Origin: Veillonellaceae bacterium
GTDB lineage: Bacteria; Bacillota; Negativicutes; Veillonellales; Veillonellaceae
Reading direction: 5' to 3'
NCBI GenBank assembly: GCA_900765165.1
Contig: CAAFQR010000106.1
Location: 1 to 33,854, forward strand
Length of the DNA stretch: 33,854 nucleotides
The position numbers and the translations under genes were made by a program. Below the pieces are notes generated by a model. It had not been told where the DNA came from, searched no databases, and saw nothing but the letters and a program-made list of their open reading frames with translations. Below, piece after piece: positions 6,194 to 12,398 of this stretch (positions are counted from its first letter, which is position 1; each line of letters begins with the position of its first letter).

Positions 6194-6939
6194 TAGATAA
6201 ATTGGAGTTAAACACAAAAGCCTCGATTTTGCGTAAAGCTTTAGACGAAGATGACTTTTCTCCTATTGATATCTTTACGTTAGTACAGACTATTGAAAAC
6301 CTGACGCTAATATTTTATCCGTTGGAAAATATTAGTGGCATATGTTACAAGGGAGCCGATTCCGATGTGATTGTCATTAATTCAAATCAATCGGTAGGTA
6401 GACAACGATTCTCCTTGGCTCATGAATTATACCATTTATATTATGATGAGTCGGAACAGCATATGGTTAGTATGGCAACTATAGGAGAAGGCGATGAAAA
6501 TGAACGAAAAGCAGATCAGTTCGCTTCGTATTTACTGATTCCACCGGCATCATTACATTCTCAAATTGAAAAACTAAAAATCAAGCGTAATAGAAATCAA
6601 TTAGCTATAGATGATGTTATTGCTTTGGCGCAATACTATGGCGTTAGTCATGGTGCTATGTTATATCGGTTGAGAACGGAAGGCTTAATCAACCATTCAC
6701 AGCTTGACGATATGAAAACTGGCGTACGGGATATAGCAGCTACATTGGGGTATGACACAGCTATATATTATCCGGTGCCAAAAGATAAACAGACGCGAGT
6801 TTTAGGCCATTATATCAAATCATCTGAAATTCTCTTAAAAGAAGATTGCATTTCACAGGGGAAATATGAAGAACTATTATTAGATGCATTTAGAGCGGAT
6901 ATAGTGTATGGGGTAGAGGAGGCCGTTCCTGTTGACTGA
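6190..6939 (+). CDS. ImmA/IrrE-type metallopeptidase (DUF955)
   Basis: A 249-residue protein with the zinc-peptidase motif HELYH (His78, Glu79, His82) and a downstream NERKADQFASYLLIP block that supplies the third metal ligand (near Glu106), the pattern of ImmA/IrrE proteins. The last ~90 residues form a second domain that I cannot place. Known members cleave an XRE repressor and so switch on the linked genes; here the XRE gene is directly upstream. The start overlaps the upstream stop by four bases, with GGGAGG before it. The end overlaps the PIN-like gene by eight bases, so all three are translated together. Confidence 0.88.
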   Translation: MIDKLELNTKASILRKALDEDDFSPIDIFTLVQTIENLTLIFYPLENISGICYKGADSDVIVINSNQSVGRQRFSLAHELYHLYYDESEQHMVSMATIGEGDENERKADQFASYLLIPPASLHSQIEKLKIKRNRNQLAIDDVIALAQYYGVSHGAMLYRLRTEGLINHSQLDDMKTGVRDIAATLGYDTAIYYPVPKDKQTRVLGHYIKSSEILLKEDCISQGKYEELLLDAFRADIVYGVEEAVPVD

Positions 6940-7468
6940 TTCAATATTTTTTGATACAGTTTGTATTAGTGCTTTCTTGTGGGTTAATGATGAAAGTCTA
7001 TTAGAGAAGTTGTATGGCGGTAACATAATAATACCGAAGCAAGTATACGATGAGCTTAATAAACCAAGTATTTCTCATCTAAAGGACAGAATAGATCAGC
7101 TAGTAGAAAGAGGAACTGCTAGTATAATGGTTATAGAGATTACATCTCAAGAATTTAAAACTTACAGAGCGTTGGTAAATCCTTCCGATAAGTATCAAAA
7201 AGTAATTGGTAAAGGTGAAGCTGCTTCGATTGCGCTAGCTAAACAGTATAATGGAACTCTTGGGAGTAATAATCTACGGGATGTAAAAAAATATGTAGAC
7301 GAGTATAATTTAAAGCATGTAACAACAGCCGATATACTTGTTGAGGCATTTAGTCGAAAACTTATAACAGAAGAACAGGGAAATGAAATTTGGAGTGAAA
7401 TGTTAAAGAAGCGGCGAAAAATTGGAGGTAACTCATTTACAGAGTATCTGCAGAGAGTAGAAAAGTAA
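6932..7468 (+). CDS. PIN-domain-like protein, possible toxin nuclease
   Basis: A 178-residue protein with acidic residues spaced as in PIN nucleases: Asp8 in IFFDTVCISAF, Glu96 in GKGEAASIALA and Asp117 in NLRDVKKY. PIN proteins such as VapC cleave RNA with metal ions. The C-terminal 40 residues are basic and helical, beyond the usual PIN fold. The start is TTG 6932, nine bases after AGGAGG and inside the end of the peptidase gene. Its place in a three-gene unit with an XRE regulator and an ImmA-type peptidase suggests a toxin-antitoxin or phage-response module in which the first two proteins restrain it. That role is inferred. Confidence 0.75.
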   Translation: MTDSIFFDTVCISAFLWVNDESLLEKLYGGNIIIPKQVYDELNKPSISHLKDRIDQLVERGTASIMVIEITSQEFKTYRALVNPSDKYQKVIGKGEAASIALAKQYNGTLGSNNLRDVKKYVDEYNLKHVTTADILVEAFSRKLITEEQGNEIWSEMLKKRRKIGGNSFTEYLQRVEK

Positions 7469-7550
7469 AAAAGATTGTGAACCACGCTATTACAATGTAA
7501 TCCGCCGAACACTTATATATACCGGTGCACCCGCGCGCTTCATTTCACAG

Positions 7551-7583
7551 AAAAACGCCATGGTCAACAAGCAACCATGGCGT
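7551..7583 (-). terminator. Terminator of the minus-strand carbonic-anhydrase-like gene
   Basis: ACGCCATGGT (7555-7564) and ACCATGGCGT (7574-7583) form a perfect 10-bp stem. On the minus strand it is followed by TTTTT. Confidence 0.85.
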
Positions 7584-7609
7584 CTTCTTATATACAATAT
7601 TATATTCAC

Positions 7610-8158
7610 TTACACAATAGCGTCGCCGTCGTGATAGGTTTCGCCGCCGCAATCCGGCAACAAGCCGTATTCTTCGGTCCAAAGCTTCTTGTACTTCAAA
7701 GCCTGGTTGTGAATACGAGTAATCTGACTTTCGTCAGTGCGAATCACGCGGGCCGGGCAACCAACCGCCAAGGAGTACGGCGGAATCGTAGTGCCTTCCA
7801 ACACAACAGCGCCGGCAGCAATAATCGAACCGGTGCCGATGTGGCAACCACTGAGGACGATAGCGCCCATGCCTACCAGCACATTATCTTCCAAAACGGA
7901 TGCATGAATAATCGCCCCGTGACCAATCGTCACATAGTCACCAAGGATACACGCTTTATCATCGTCAACGTGCAACACCGAATTATCCTGCACATTGCTA
8001 TAACGACCAACGACGATTTTATTGACGTCGCCACGAGCCGCTACGTTCTGCCATAAAGAGGCGAACTCCTTAAGCTCAACGTCGCCGGTGATCTCAGCGC
8101 CGGGCATTAAACAGCTTTTCGGATCCAACTTCGGGTATTTTCCATGATAAGGTAACAT
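7610..8158 (-). CDS. Gamma-carbonic-anhydrase-like hexapeptide protein
   Basis: A 182-residue left-handed beta-helix protein built of hexapeptide repeats, of the YrdA/gamma-carbonic anhydrase family. The metal-site region is visible: a histidine in NVQDNSVLHVD and two in TIGHGAIIHAS. Trimeric members bind a metal between subunits; some hydrate carbon dioxide, while for many (PaaY, YrdA, CaiE) the real substrate is unclear. AAGGAG lies seven bases before ATG 8158. It starts 23 bases after the FabK-like gene and shares its transcript, ending at the terminator at 7551. The link between the two products is not evident. Confidence 0.88.
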   Translation of the reverse strand: MLPYHGKYPKLDPKSCLMPGAEITGDVELKEFASLWQNVAARGDVNKIVVGRYSNVQDNSVLHVDDDKACILGDYVTIGHGAIIHASVLEDNVLVGMGAIVLSGCHIGTGSIIAAGAVVLEGTTIPPYSLAVGCPARVIRTDESQITRIHNQALKYKKLWTEEYGLLPDCGGETYHDGDAIV

Positions 8159-8181
8159 AGTATCACTCCTTGTAAGTCTAA

Positions 8182-9126
8182 TTACTCTGCGTACTGCTGT
8201 GCGCGTTTGATGGCTGCCTTCGCTTCTGAAATAACGCTATCCACGATAGCCTTTGCCGGTTCAATGCGCTGTAAGCGGTTAAGGCTCTGACCACACTGCA
8301 CGGCACCGTTTTCGATGTCCCCGTCAATAGCGGCGCGACGATTCGTGCCAACGGACATTTTCGTCAATTCTTCCTTCGGTGTGCGACCGAATTCGGCTTT
8401 AAGATAACGTTCCGTAAAGGCGTTTTTCAACGAACGAACGCCGCCGTGGCCGGATGTAAGACCGGTAACGGCCGAATCCGTATCGGTAGCTTTGATGATG
8501 GCTTCCTTGCAGTTAATATGCATGGTGCATTCTTCCGCTAAAATGAAGCGGGAGCCCATCTGAACGCCTTCGGCACCCATGGTGAGGGCTGCAGCGAGGG
8601 CACGGCCGTCGGCAATACCGCCGGCTACTACAACCGGAATGTCCACTTCAGGTAATACGTTTTCCATCAAGGCCATGGTGGTCTGCGTGCCAATGTGGCC
8701 ACCAGCTTCCTGACCTTCCACGATAATAGCATCCGCACCGGCTGCTGCAACGCGTTTAGCCAGCTTAACGCTCGGCACTACCGGAATAACCTTAATACCA
8801 GCCGCATGTAACGGTTCGATGTGGGGGACCGGGTTGCCGGCGCCCAAGGTTACGAAGGCCGGTTTTTCTTCAACGATGACTTCTACGAGTTCCGCAATGT
8901 TGTTGGCCATGAGCATAAGGTTCACGCCGAACGGTTTGTCCGTCAACTTTTTAGCGCTGCGAATCTGGTCACGCACCCAGTCAGCATCGCGGCCGCCGGA
9001 CGCAATAACGCCCGTTGCGCCTGCATTGGCAACGGCTGCTACCAGGTGATGCTCCGACGTCCAAGCCATAGCGCCTTGGATAATCGGGTACTCGATGCCC
9101 AGCAATTCAGTCAATTTAGTTTTCAT
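8182..9126 (-). CDS. FabK-like / nitronate monooxygenase family flavoprotein
   Basis: A 314-residue TIM-barrel flavoprotein of the FabK/2-nitropropane dioxygenase family. Seen: the N-terminal IEYPIIQGAMAW block, PFGVNLML, EGQEAGGHIG with the conserved active-site histidine, VVVAGGIADGR and EGVQMGSRF for FMN phosphate binding. It resembles the FabK of the main operon at 17251 in length and layout, but lies outside the fatty-acid operon. It could be a second enoyl-ACP reductase or a flavin oxidoreductase for another substrate. ATG 9126 has AGGAGG six bases upstream. It is one of three family members in this window. Confidence 0.8.
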   Translation of the reverse strand: MKTKLTELLGIEYPIIQGAMAWTSEHHLVAAVANAGATGVIASGGRDADWVRDQIRSAKKLTDKPFGVNLMLMANNIAELVEVIVEEKPAFVTLGAGNPVPHIEPLHAAGIKVIPVVPSVKLAKRVAAAGADAIIVEGQEAGGHIGTQTTMALMENVLPEVDIPVVVAGGIADGRALAAALTMGAEGVQMGSRFILAEECTMHINCKEAIIKATDTDSAVTGLTSGHGGVRSLKNAFTERYLKAEFGRTPKEELTKMSVGTNRRAAIDGDIENGAVQCGQSLNRLQRIEPAKAIVDSVISEAKAAIKRAQQYAE

Positions 9127-9518
9127 GGATTACCTCCTACAATGTATAAGTACGTATTGTTTGAATTTACAGCACGATATCTTAGTTGCTATATACAACT
9201 ATTGGCTATATACAACTATTTGTTATTATGTGGCTGTTTTCTGTTGTTTTTCAAGCTCTGTGAGATATTGAAAGGTTATCTCATATACTTATATTATACC
9301 AAAGGTAGCGAAAAAATACAGGTGCATAGAGAAAATTCTCACGTTCCATGCAAAATTAGTAACAAACGCCGTTTTGCTATTCATTTTATGACTGATAGGA
9401 GACCATCGTGCTGGTGAGTAAAAAAATTTCTAAAAAAGATATTGAATATAATCGATATTCGTGTTACACTAAATATGTAGATGAAGTGTCTATTTTGTAA
9501 TGAAAGGAGGGGCAAGTG
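9127..9518. promoter_or_regulatory. Divergent promoter region with repeats
   Basis: On the minus strand an extended -10 (TGGTATAAT, 9301-9293) should start the FabK-like transcript, giving a leader of about 160 bases. Just inside it is an inverted repeat TGAGATA/TATCTCA (9261-9267, 9277-9283). Further in, the 16-bp GCTATATACAACTATT occurs twice, at 9188-9203 and 9205-9220, a possible regulator site. The plus-strand rubredoxin promoter is at 9442. The rest (9302-9440) shows nothing clear. Confidence 0.55.
9442..9470 (+). promoter_or_regulatory. Promoter of the rubredoxin gene
   Basis: TTGAAT at 9442-9447, a 17-base spacer and TACACT at 9465-9470. The palindrome GAATAT-N5-ATATTC (9444-9460) overlaps the -35 and spacer, a likely repressor site. 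Confidence 0.65.
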
Positions 9519-9653
9519 ATGGAAAAATACGTATGTGTAGTATGCGGTTGGATTTACGACGAAGCTGTTGAAGGCGTTAAATTCGAAGATCAGCCGGATG
9601 ATTATGTTTGCCCGGTATGCGGTGTAGGCAAAGATCAGTTCGAAAAAATGTAA
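9519..9653 (+). CDS. Short rubredoxin
   Basis: A 44-residue protein with two CxxCG knuckles: YVCVVCGWIYD at residues 4-14 and YVCPVCGVGKDQF at 29-41. The four cysteines bind one iron. Rubredoxins carry electrons to oxygen- and peroxide-reducing enzymes in anaerobes. The usual 52-54-residue form has a loop rich in Gly and Pro between the knuckles; here that loop is about eight residues shorter, as in the 45-residue form of Desulfovibrio desulfuricans. ATG 9519 follows AAAGGAGGGG. It is a single-gene unit with its own promoter and terminator. Confidence 0.92.
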   Translation: MEKYVCVVCGWIYDEAVEGVKFEDQPDDYVCPVCGVGKDQFEKM

Positions 9654-9672
9654 TGACTGAATGCAAATAAAC

Positions 9673-9698
9673 AAAGCCTCCTTCGCGGGAGGCTTTTT
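9673..9698 (+). terminator. Rho-independent terminator of the rubredoxin gene
   Basis: AAAGCCTCC (9673-9681) pairs with GGAGGCTTT (9688-9696), ending in TTTTT. Confidence 0.92.
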
Positions 9699-9726
9699 CC
9701 GTCGCCTGAAAAATTTTTGTTAAATT

Positions 9727-9793
9727 AGTGCGGCGTAAGTGCTATCAGCATAGTGCTGATGTGTGCTAAACGTGTTAGTTGGCCGCACTTTTT
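9727..9793 (+). ncRNA. Candidate structured small RNA or complex terminator
   Basis: AGTGCGGC (9727-9734) closes with GCCGCACT (9782-9789), directly followed by T. Inside are two further hairpins: ATCAGCA/TGCTGAT (9744-9750, 9754-9760) and GCTAA/TTAGT (9765-9769, 9775-9779). The result is a three-way junction with a T tail, placed between the rubredoxin terminator and the next promoter. No promoter of its own is obvious. Confidence 0.45.
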
Positions 9794-9827
9794 AATGGGG
9801 AATTTGTTATCAAATGTAAATAAAAAT

Positions 9828-9856
9828 TTGACAAACACGGCGTAGATAGCTATAAT
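9828..9856 (+). promoter_or_regulatory. Consensus promoter of the DUF177-rpmF operon
   Basis: TTGACA at 9828-9833, exactly 17 bases, then TATAAT at 9851-9856: a full-consensus housekeeping promoter, with a leader of only about 15 bases. Confidence 0.92.
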
Positions 9857-9876
9857 ATTATAGTCGAGGTAAAATT

Positions 9877-10395
9877 ATGAAACTGCAAGTAGAGCAAGCA
9901 AAAGAACACATAGGAAAGTCTTTTCCTTACCGATTTACGGAACCGGCCTCGGTGCTCGGTGACGTAACTGCTTTTCCTTGGAGCCGTCATGATATAACCA
10001 TTAGTGGTGAGTTCCGCTATGATGGACAGAATTTCGTCGTTGAAGGTACGGTTAGTACCGACGGTGACTACGAATGTACCAGATGCTTAGCTCCGGTTTC
10101 GCATCATCAGGATACGTCCTTTACGGAAACATTCGGTGTTTTGAAGGATTGGGAAGATCCGGAAGCGTCGGAAGTCGTGCCATTTGACGGAGAGACCATT
10201 GATTTGACGGAGCTCATTCGGGAAACATTAATCATCAATGAGCCCTCTCAAGTGTTATGTCAGGATGATTGCAAAGGATTGTGCGTTCATTGCGGAGCAA
10301 ATTTAAATGTTTCACCTTGTTCTTGTGAATCCTTTGTGGTGGATCCTCGATTGGCAGTGCTTCGTACACTGCTTGATAAGAAAAATGATGATTAA
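9877..10395 (+). CDS. DUF177 (YceD family) protein
   Basis: A 172-residue protein of the YceD/DUF177 family, which is nearly always encoded just upstream of rpmF. The central block YECTRCLAPVSH and the C-terminal CKGLCVHCGANLNVSPC supply cysteine pairs that probably bind zinc. In plants and bacteria family members are needed for 23S rRNA maturation, though the mechanism is not settled. ATG 9877 has GAGG nine bases upstream. It is followed after 36 bases by rpmF on the same transcript. Confidence 0.88.
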   Translation: MKLQVEQAKEHIGKSFPYRFTEPASVLGDVTAFPWSRHDITISGEFRYDGQNFVVEGTVSTDGDYECTRCLAPVSHHQDTSFTETFGVLKDWEDPEASEVVPFDGETIDLTELIRETLIINEPSQVLCQDDCKGLCVHCGANLNVSPCSCESFVVDPRLAVLRTLLDKKNDD

Positions 10396-10431
10396 TACGG
10401 TCCCAGTGATTATGTTAAGGAGGTGCAGATA

Positions 10432-10617
10432 ATGGCAGTACCAAAGCGTAGATTGTCCAAATGTCGTCGCGACCGTCGTCGTGCGAACTGGAAATTAACT
10501 GTTCCTGGTTATGTAGCCTGCCCGCAGTGCCACGAACCTATGATGCCTCATCGGGTTTGCCCTACATGCGGCTATTATAAAGGAACTCAGGTAGTTACCA
10601 AAGCAGTAGCTGAATAA
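10432..10617 (+). CDS. rpmF: 50S ribosomal protein L32
   Basis: A 61-residue ribosomal protein L32 with the typical start AVPKRRLSKCRRDRRRANWKL and a zinc-ribbon end (CPQCHEPMMPHRVCPTCGYY, two CxxC pairs). The start is ATG 10432, seven bases after AAGGAGG; a GTG three codons earlier overlaps the ribosome site. In many Bacillota rpmF leads into plsX and the fab genes; here some 4 kb of unrelated DNA separates them, including toxin-like loci, an IS and a DUF438 gene. Confidence 0.95.
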   Translation: MAVPKRRLSKCRRDRRRANWKLTVPGYVACPQCHEPMMPHRVCPTCGYYKGTQVVTKAVAE

Positions 10618-10625
10618 GGCGTAAC

Positions 10626-10646
10626 GAATCACGGGCGCCGTGATTC
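10626..10646 (+). other. Perfect hairpin after rpmF
   Basis: GAATCACGG (10626-10634) pairs with CCGTGATTC (10638-10646) around three bases. It has no T tail and precedes the true terminator; it may protect the mRNA end. Confidence 0.6.
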
Positions 10647-10653
10647 TAAATAT

Positions 10654-10686
10654 AAAGAGCTCGTAGCTTTTGCTGCGGGCTCTTTT
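10654..10686 (+). terminator. Rho-independent terminator of rpmF
   Basis: A continuous 14-bp stem (10654-10667 with 10672-10685, three G-U pairs) around a TTTT loop, ending in TTTT. Confidence 0.9.
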
Positions 10687-10739
10687 GCCGTATCTGAACT
10701 GTCGCGTTGGGCCTCTTGCTTTATCGTGCGCAGCGTGTG

Positions 10740-10776
10740 TAAGAAAAGAAAAGAGCAACCGGCAGCCGATTGCTCT
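10740..10776 (-). terminator. Minus-strand terminator, likely end of toxin mRNA
   Basis: AGAGCAA...CGG (10752-10762) pairs with CCG...TTGCTCT (10766-10776) across one mismatch; on the minus strand TTTTCTTTTCTT follows. The only minus-strand transcript that could end here is that of the toxin-like gene at 11704, before the IS inserted. Confidence 0.65.
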
Positions 10777-10791
10777 AAGAAGACGTTAAAA

Positions 10792-10820
10792 TTGACGTAA
10801 ATGAAGATTTGCATTATAAT
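10792..10820 (+). promoter_or_regulatory. Promoter of small RNA 1
   Basis: TTGACG at 10792-10797, 17 bases, TATAAT at 10815-10820. No reading frame with a ribosome site follows, so it should make a non-coding RNA. Confidence 0.8.
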
Positions 10821-10826
10821 TTAGGT

Positions 10827-10919
10827 AGAAAGGCAGTCAACGTTAGACCCGTGGACTGTCCGTAATGAAGACAGCAAGAAGGCCCACACCATCGAGATAT
10901 GGCGTCGGGCCTCTTGCTT
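10827..10919 (+). ncRNA. Small RNA 1, antitoxin-like
   Basis: The expected transcript begins with a hairpin (GGCAGTC near 10832 with GACTGTCC near 10854) and ends with a terminator whose arms are AGCAAGA-GGCCC (from 10873) and GGGCC-CTTGCT (to 10918). Both parts are related to the start and end of RNA 2 at 12002-12206. The T tail that should follow is now at 11663 on, because the IS split it off. It lies in the path of the toxin-like mRNA from 11793 and would be complementary to its 3' part, as in TxpA-RatA-type loci. Confidence 0.6.
10910..10919 (+). repeat. Target-site duplication, left copy
   Basis: CCTCTTGCTT here and again at 11655-11664 flanks the IS. Joining the flanks restores GGGCCTCTTGCTTTTTCTG, a normal terminator end. 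Confidence 0.75.
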
Positions 10920-11654
10920 GAGTTATAGGACAAAAAGTGTTGGTAAAAACCGTTATAAAGCTAGATAAACGCTGGCTTTATAGCGGTTTATTCTTTTTTA
11001 AACCATCTTTGAGGGTGGACAAAAAGTGTTGGTGAAAACATCGATAAACCCTTATATATTCTAGCTAAAATCGTGTTTAATCTTCTTAAAAGAAAACATC
11101 TTGAAAGGAGATTGCTATGCGTTTAGTGAGATGTCCCGATTGTGGGTTAAAAGCGATTAAATATGGAGTTTTAAAATCAGGTACACAGCGTTGGTATTGC
11201 CAGCAATGCAAGGTTGCGTTTGTAGCTAAAGCGGATAACAAAGCTAAGAATCTGAAGACATTTTTGTCGTGGCTATTTGGCAAGGCAGCTCAGTCGGAAA
11301 TGCCAGGACAAGGCCGCACACCACTAATCGTATTGAAGGCGGCATAAATGCTCAATTAAGAGCTATGCTATGCAACCATAGAGGTCTCTCTTTAGAACGC
11401 AGATTAAAAGCGGTCTACTGGTGGTGCTATATGCACTCACCAAGACCGCTTCCAGCTGCTGAAATATTAAGTTCTATGCCAACAGATCAGACAATTGCTG
11501 ATGCGTACCAACGAATTGCTGAGAAAAACCGAGTTGATGCTTCCATTCCTCAGTGGGGTTCTGCTGTCGCGTGGAATGAGCTTCATATGTCCACGCCATT
11601 CCCTACTTATTGGGATTAATGAGTTTTAGTCACCAACACTTTTTGTCCTATAAC
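10920..11654 (+). mobile_element. Deleted IS256/IS1249-type insertion sequence
   Basis: A 735-bp element with perfect 23-bp inverted ends at 10922-10944 and 11632-11654 (core GGACAAAAAGTGTTGGT) and flanking direct repeats of 8-10 bp. The 17-bp core occurs a third time at 11017-11033, so the left end is doubled; between the two left copies sits a terminator-like hairpin (10948-10988 followed by TTTTTT) that would shield the element from outside transcription. The transposase gene has lost its catalytic middle. The element can move only with help from an intact relative. Confidence 0.85.
11117..11619 (+). pseudogene. Transposase remnant, IS1249 family, catalytic core deleted
   Basis: The N-terminal part (11117 to about 11300) encodes a zinc ribbon (VRCPDCG...WYCQQCK) and FLSWLFGKAAQSE, as at the start of IS1249-type IS256-family transposases. 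The C-terminal part (from about 11300, another frame) encodes NRIEGGINAQLRAML..HRGL and KAVYWWCYMHS, the family's end. Some 200 or more residues with the DDE catalytic site are missing and the two parts are out of frame at the junction. ATG 11117 still has AAAGGAG before it. Confidence 0.85.
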
Positions 11655-11703
11655 CCTCTTGCTTTTTCTGATACTCGCTGAGGGATGCCCCTGATTAAGG
11701 GGA

Positions 11704-11793
11704 TTACCTATTTAGCATGGCTTGCAGGAGTTTGTAGAGCCACTCAAAGATGGTCTCTAAGTGGTACGTTAATGCAACTAATAATAGTTTCAT
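11704..11793 (-). CDS. 29-residue hydrophobic peptide, type I toxin-like (copy 1)
   Basis: A tiny gene encoding 29 residues that start MKLLLVALTYHLETIF, then a Trp-Leu-Tyr helix and a basic end. One membrane-spanning amphipathic helix is likely. GGAGG lies seven bases before ATG 11793. A hairpin of the leader (11804-11821) overlaps the first bases of that ribosome site. A minus-strand promoter is GTGACA (11886-11881), 18 bases, TATACT (11862-11857). The sequence is repeated at 12126 with conserved coding and hairpin parts, so it is under selection or recently copied. Size, shape and the facing small RNA fit type I toxins, but I do not recognise the family. Confidence 0.65.
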   Translation of the reverse strand: MKLLLVALTYHLETIFEWLYKLLQAMLNR

Positions 11794-11803
11794 AGTACCA
11801 CCT

Positions 11804-11821
11804 CCAATCTATATAGACTGG
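11804..11821 (-). promoter_or_regulatory. Leader hairpin covering the toxin ribosome site
   Basis: A near-perfect 18-base palindrome around TATATA whose end overlaps the first bases of GGAGG. The counterpart at 12138-12153 (arms CAATCT/AGATTG) is perfect, with different bases, so the pairing is conserved. Translation is probably delayed until the RNA is processed. Confidence 0.55.
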
Positions 11822-11966
11822 ACTGCCCAACGACGTTTTCCGCCTTTCCATAGATAAGTATATCATGTTTTGAGTGTCCTTGTCACATGGAAATATTCGG
11901 TTTTTCAAATGTTTGTATCATAGTTAATGATATTTGAAATATGTCATTAATAATGTATAGATAAAA

Positions 11967-11995
11967 TTGACTAATTATAATTCCGGAGATATAAT
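11967..11995 (+). promoter_or_regulatory. Promoter of antisense RNA 2
   Basis: TTGACT at 11967-11972, 17 bases, TATAAT at 11990-11995, reading into the antisense of toxin copy 2. Confidence 0.85.
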
Positions 11996-12126
11996 ATATA
12001 TAGACAGGTGGTTGACGTTGGTACCGTTGGCTGTACATACCTGTCGAGAATTATCTGCAGGAGTTCGTAGAGCCATCTGAAAATGGTCTCTAAGTGGTAA
12101 GCTAATGCAACTAATAATAGTTTCAT
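11971..12126 (-). CDS. 51-residue peptide, type I toxin-like (copy 2, altered)
   Basis: The first 24 residues (MKLLLVALAYHLETIFRWLY...) match copy 1 at most positions. The stop found in copy 1 is absent, so the frame runs on for a Thr/Pro/Tyr-rich tail to 51 residues, through the region of the antisense promoter. The ribosome site has decayed to GAAAG. It is either a poorly expressed variant or a copy on its way to loss. Its start is 12126. Confidence 0.5.
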   Translation of the reverse strand: MKLLLVALAYHLETIFRWLYELLQIILDRYVQPTVPTSTTCLYILYLRNYN

Positions 12127-12206
12127 AGTACCACTTTCAATCTGTATAGATTGGACGACAAAACAACAAGAAGGCCCGCACCGTTAGGTGTGGGCCTTCT
12201 TGTCAT
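12002..12206 (+). ncRNA. Antisense RNA 2 covering toxin copy 2
   Basis: The expected RNA of about 205 bases starts with a GACAGG/CCTGTC hairpin (12003-12045 region) similar to that of RNA 1, runs fully antisense through the peptide gene and its leader, and ends in the terminator at 12166-12203. Full overlap with the coding region makes it a candidate cis-antitoxin. Confidence 0.65.
12166..12203. terminator. 17-bp stem terminator of RNA 2
   Basis: An unbroken 17-bp stem (12166-12182 with 12187-12203, one G-U) around GTTA. CATTTT follows on the plus strand and TTGTTTTG on the minus strand. Confidence 0.85.
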
Positions 12207-12223
12207 TTTAAATAGGTAGGAGG

Positions 12224-12388
12224 AGTATATATATCTTGTTGGCGGATTTTTCGTTTTTTGATTTTCATGCTTCATTAGTGAGTTTGTCTTCATATAATTG
12301 GGAAGTTTGGCGAAAAAGGCACACTTTAATATACAGATGAAGCATGAAAATCAAAAATGCAATTTTCTCCCAAACAGATATATATACC
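12224..12388. repeat. MITE-like repeat, copy A
   Basis: A 165-bp element with inverted ends. The right end read inward from 12388 is GGTATATATATCTG then TTTGGGAGAAAATTGC, leading to GATTTTCATGCTTC; the left end from 12224 is related but diverged. GATTTTCATGCTTC and its complement form the inner arms. The right half matches the left half of copy B (23466) at nearly every base. The middle encodes nothing. It can fold into one long hairpin and may end the DUF438 transcript. Confidence 0.8.
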
Positions 12389-12398
12389 TCTCTGCTCG

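Larger units (their letters stand above)
5693..7523. mobile_element. XRE-ImmA-PIN cassette flanked by MITE-type inverted ends
   Basis: The left end (from 5693) reads GGTATATATA then TGTTTGGGGGATTA; the right end, read inward from 7523 on the minus strand, is GGTATATATA-AG then TGTTCGGCGGATTA. The last 14 bases match at 12 positions. The same end sequence bounds the two 165-bp repeats at 12224-12388 and 23466-23629. The enclosed genes are AT-rich compared with both flanks and encode no transposase, so the unit may have been moved by an enzyme acting from elsewhere. No clear target duplication was seen. The mobile reading is inference. Confidence 0.45.

Noticed and set aside
9381..9674. Minus-strand 97-residue frame over the rubredoxin gene
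   Set aside because: It is the shadow of the rubredoxin gene and its promoter; no ribosome site and hydrophobic low-complexity content.
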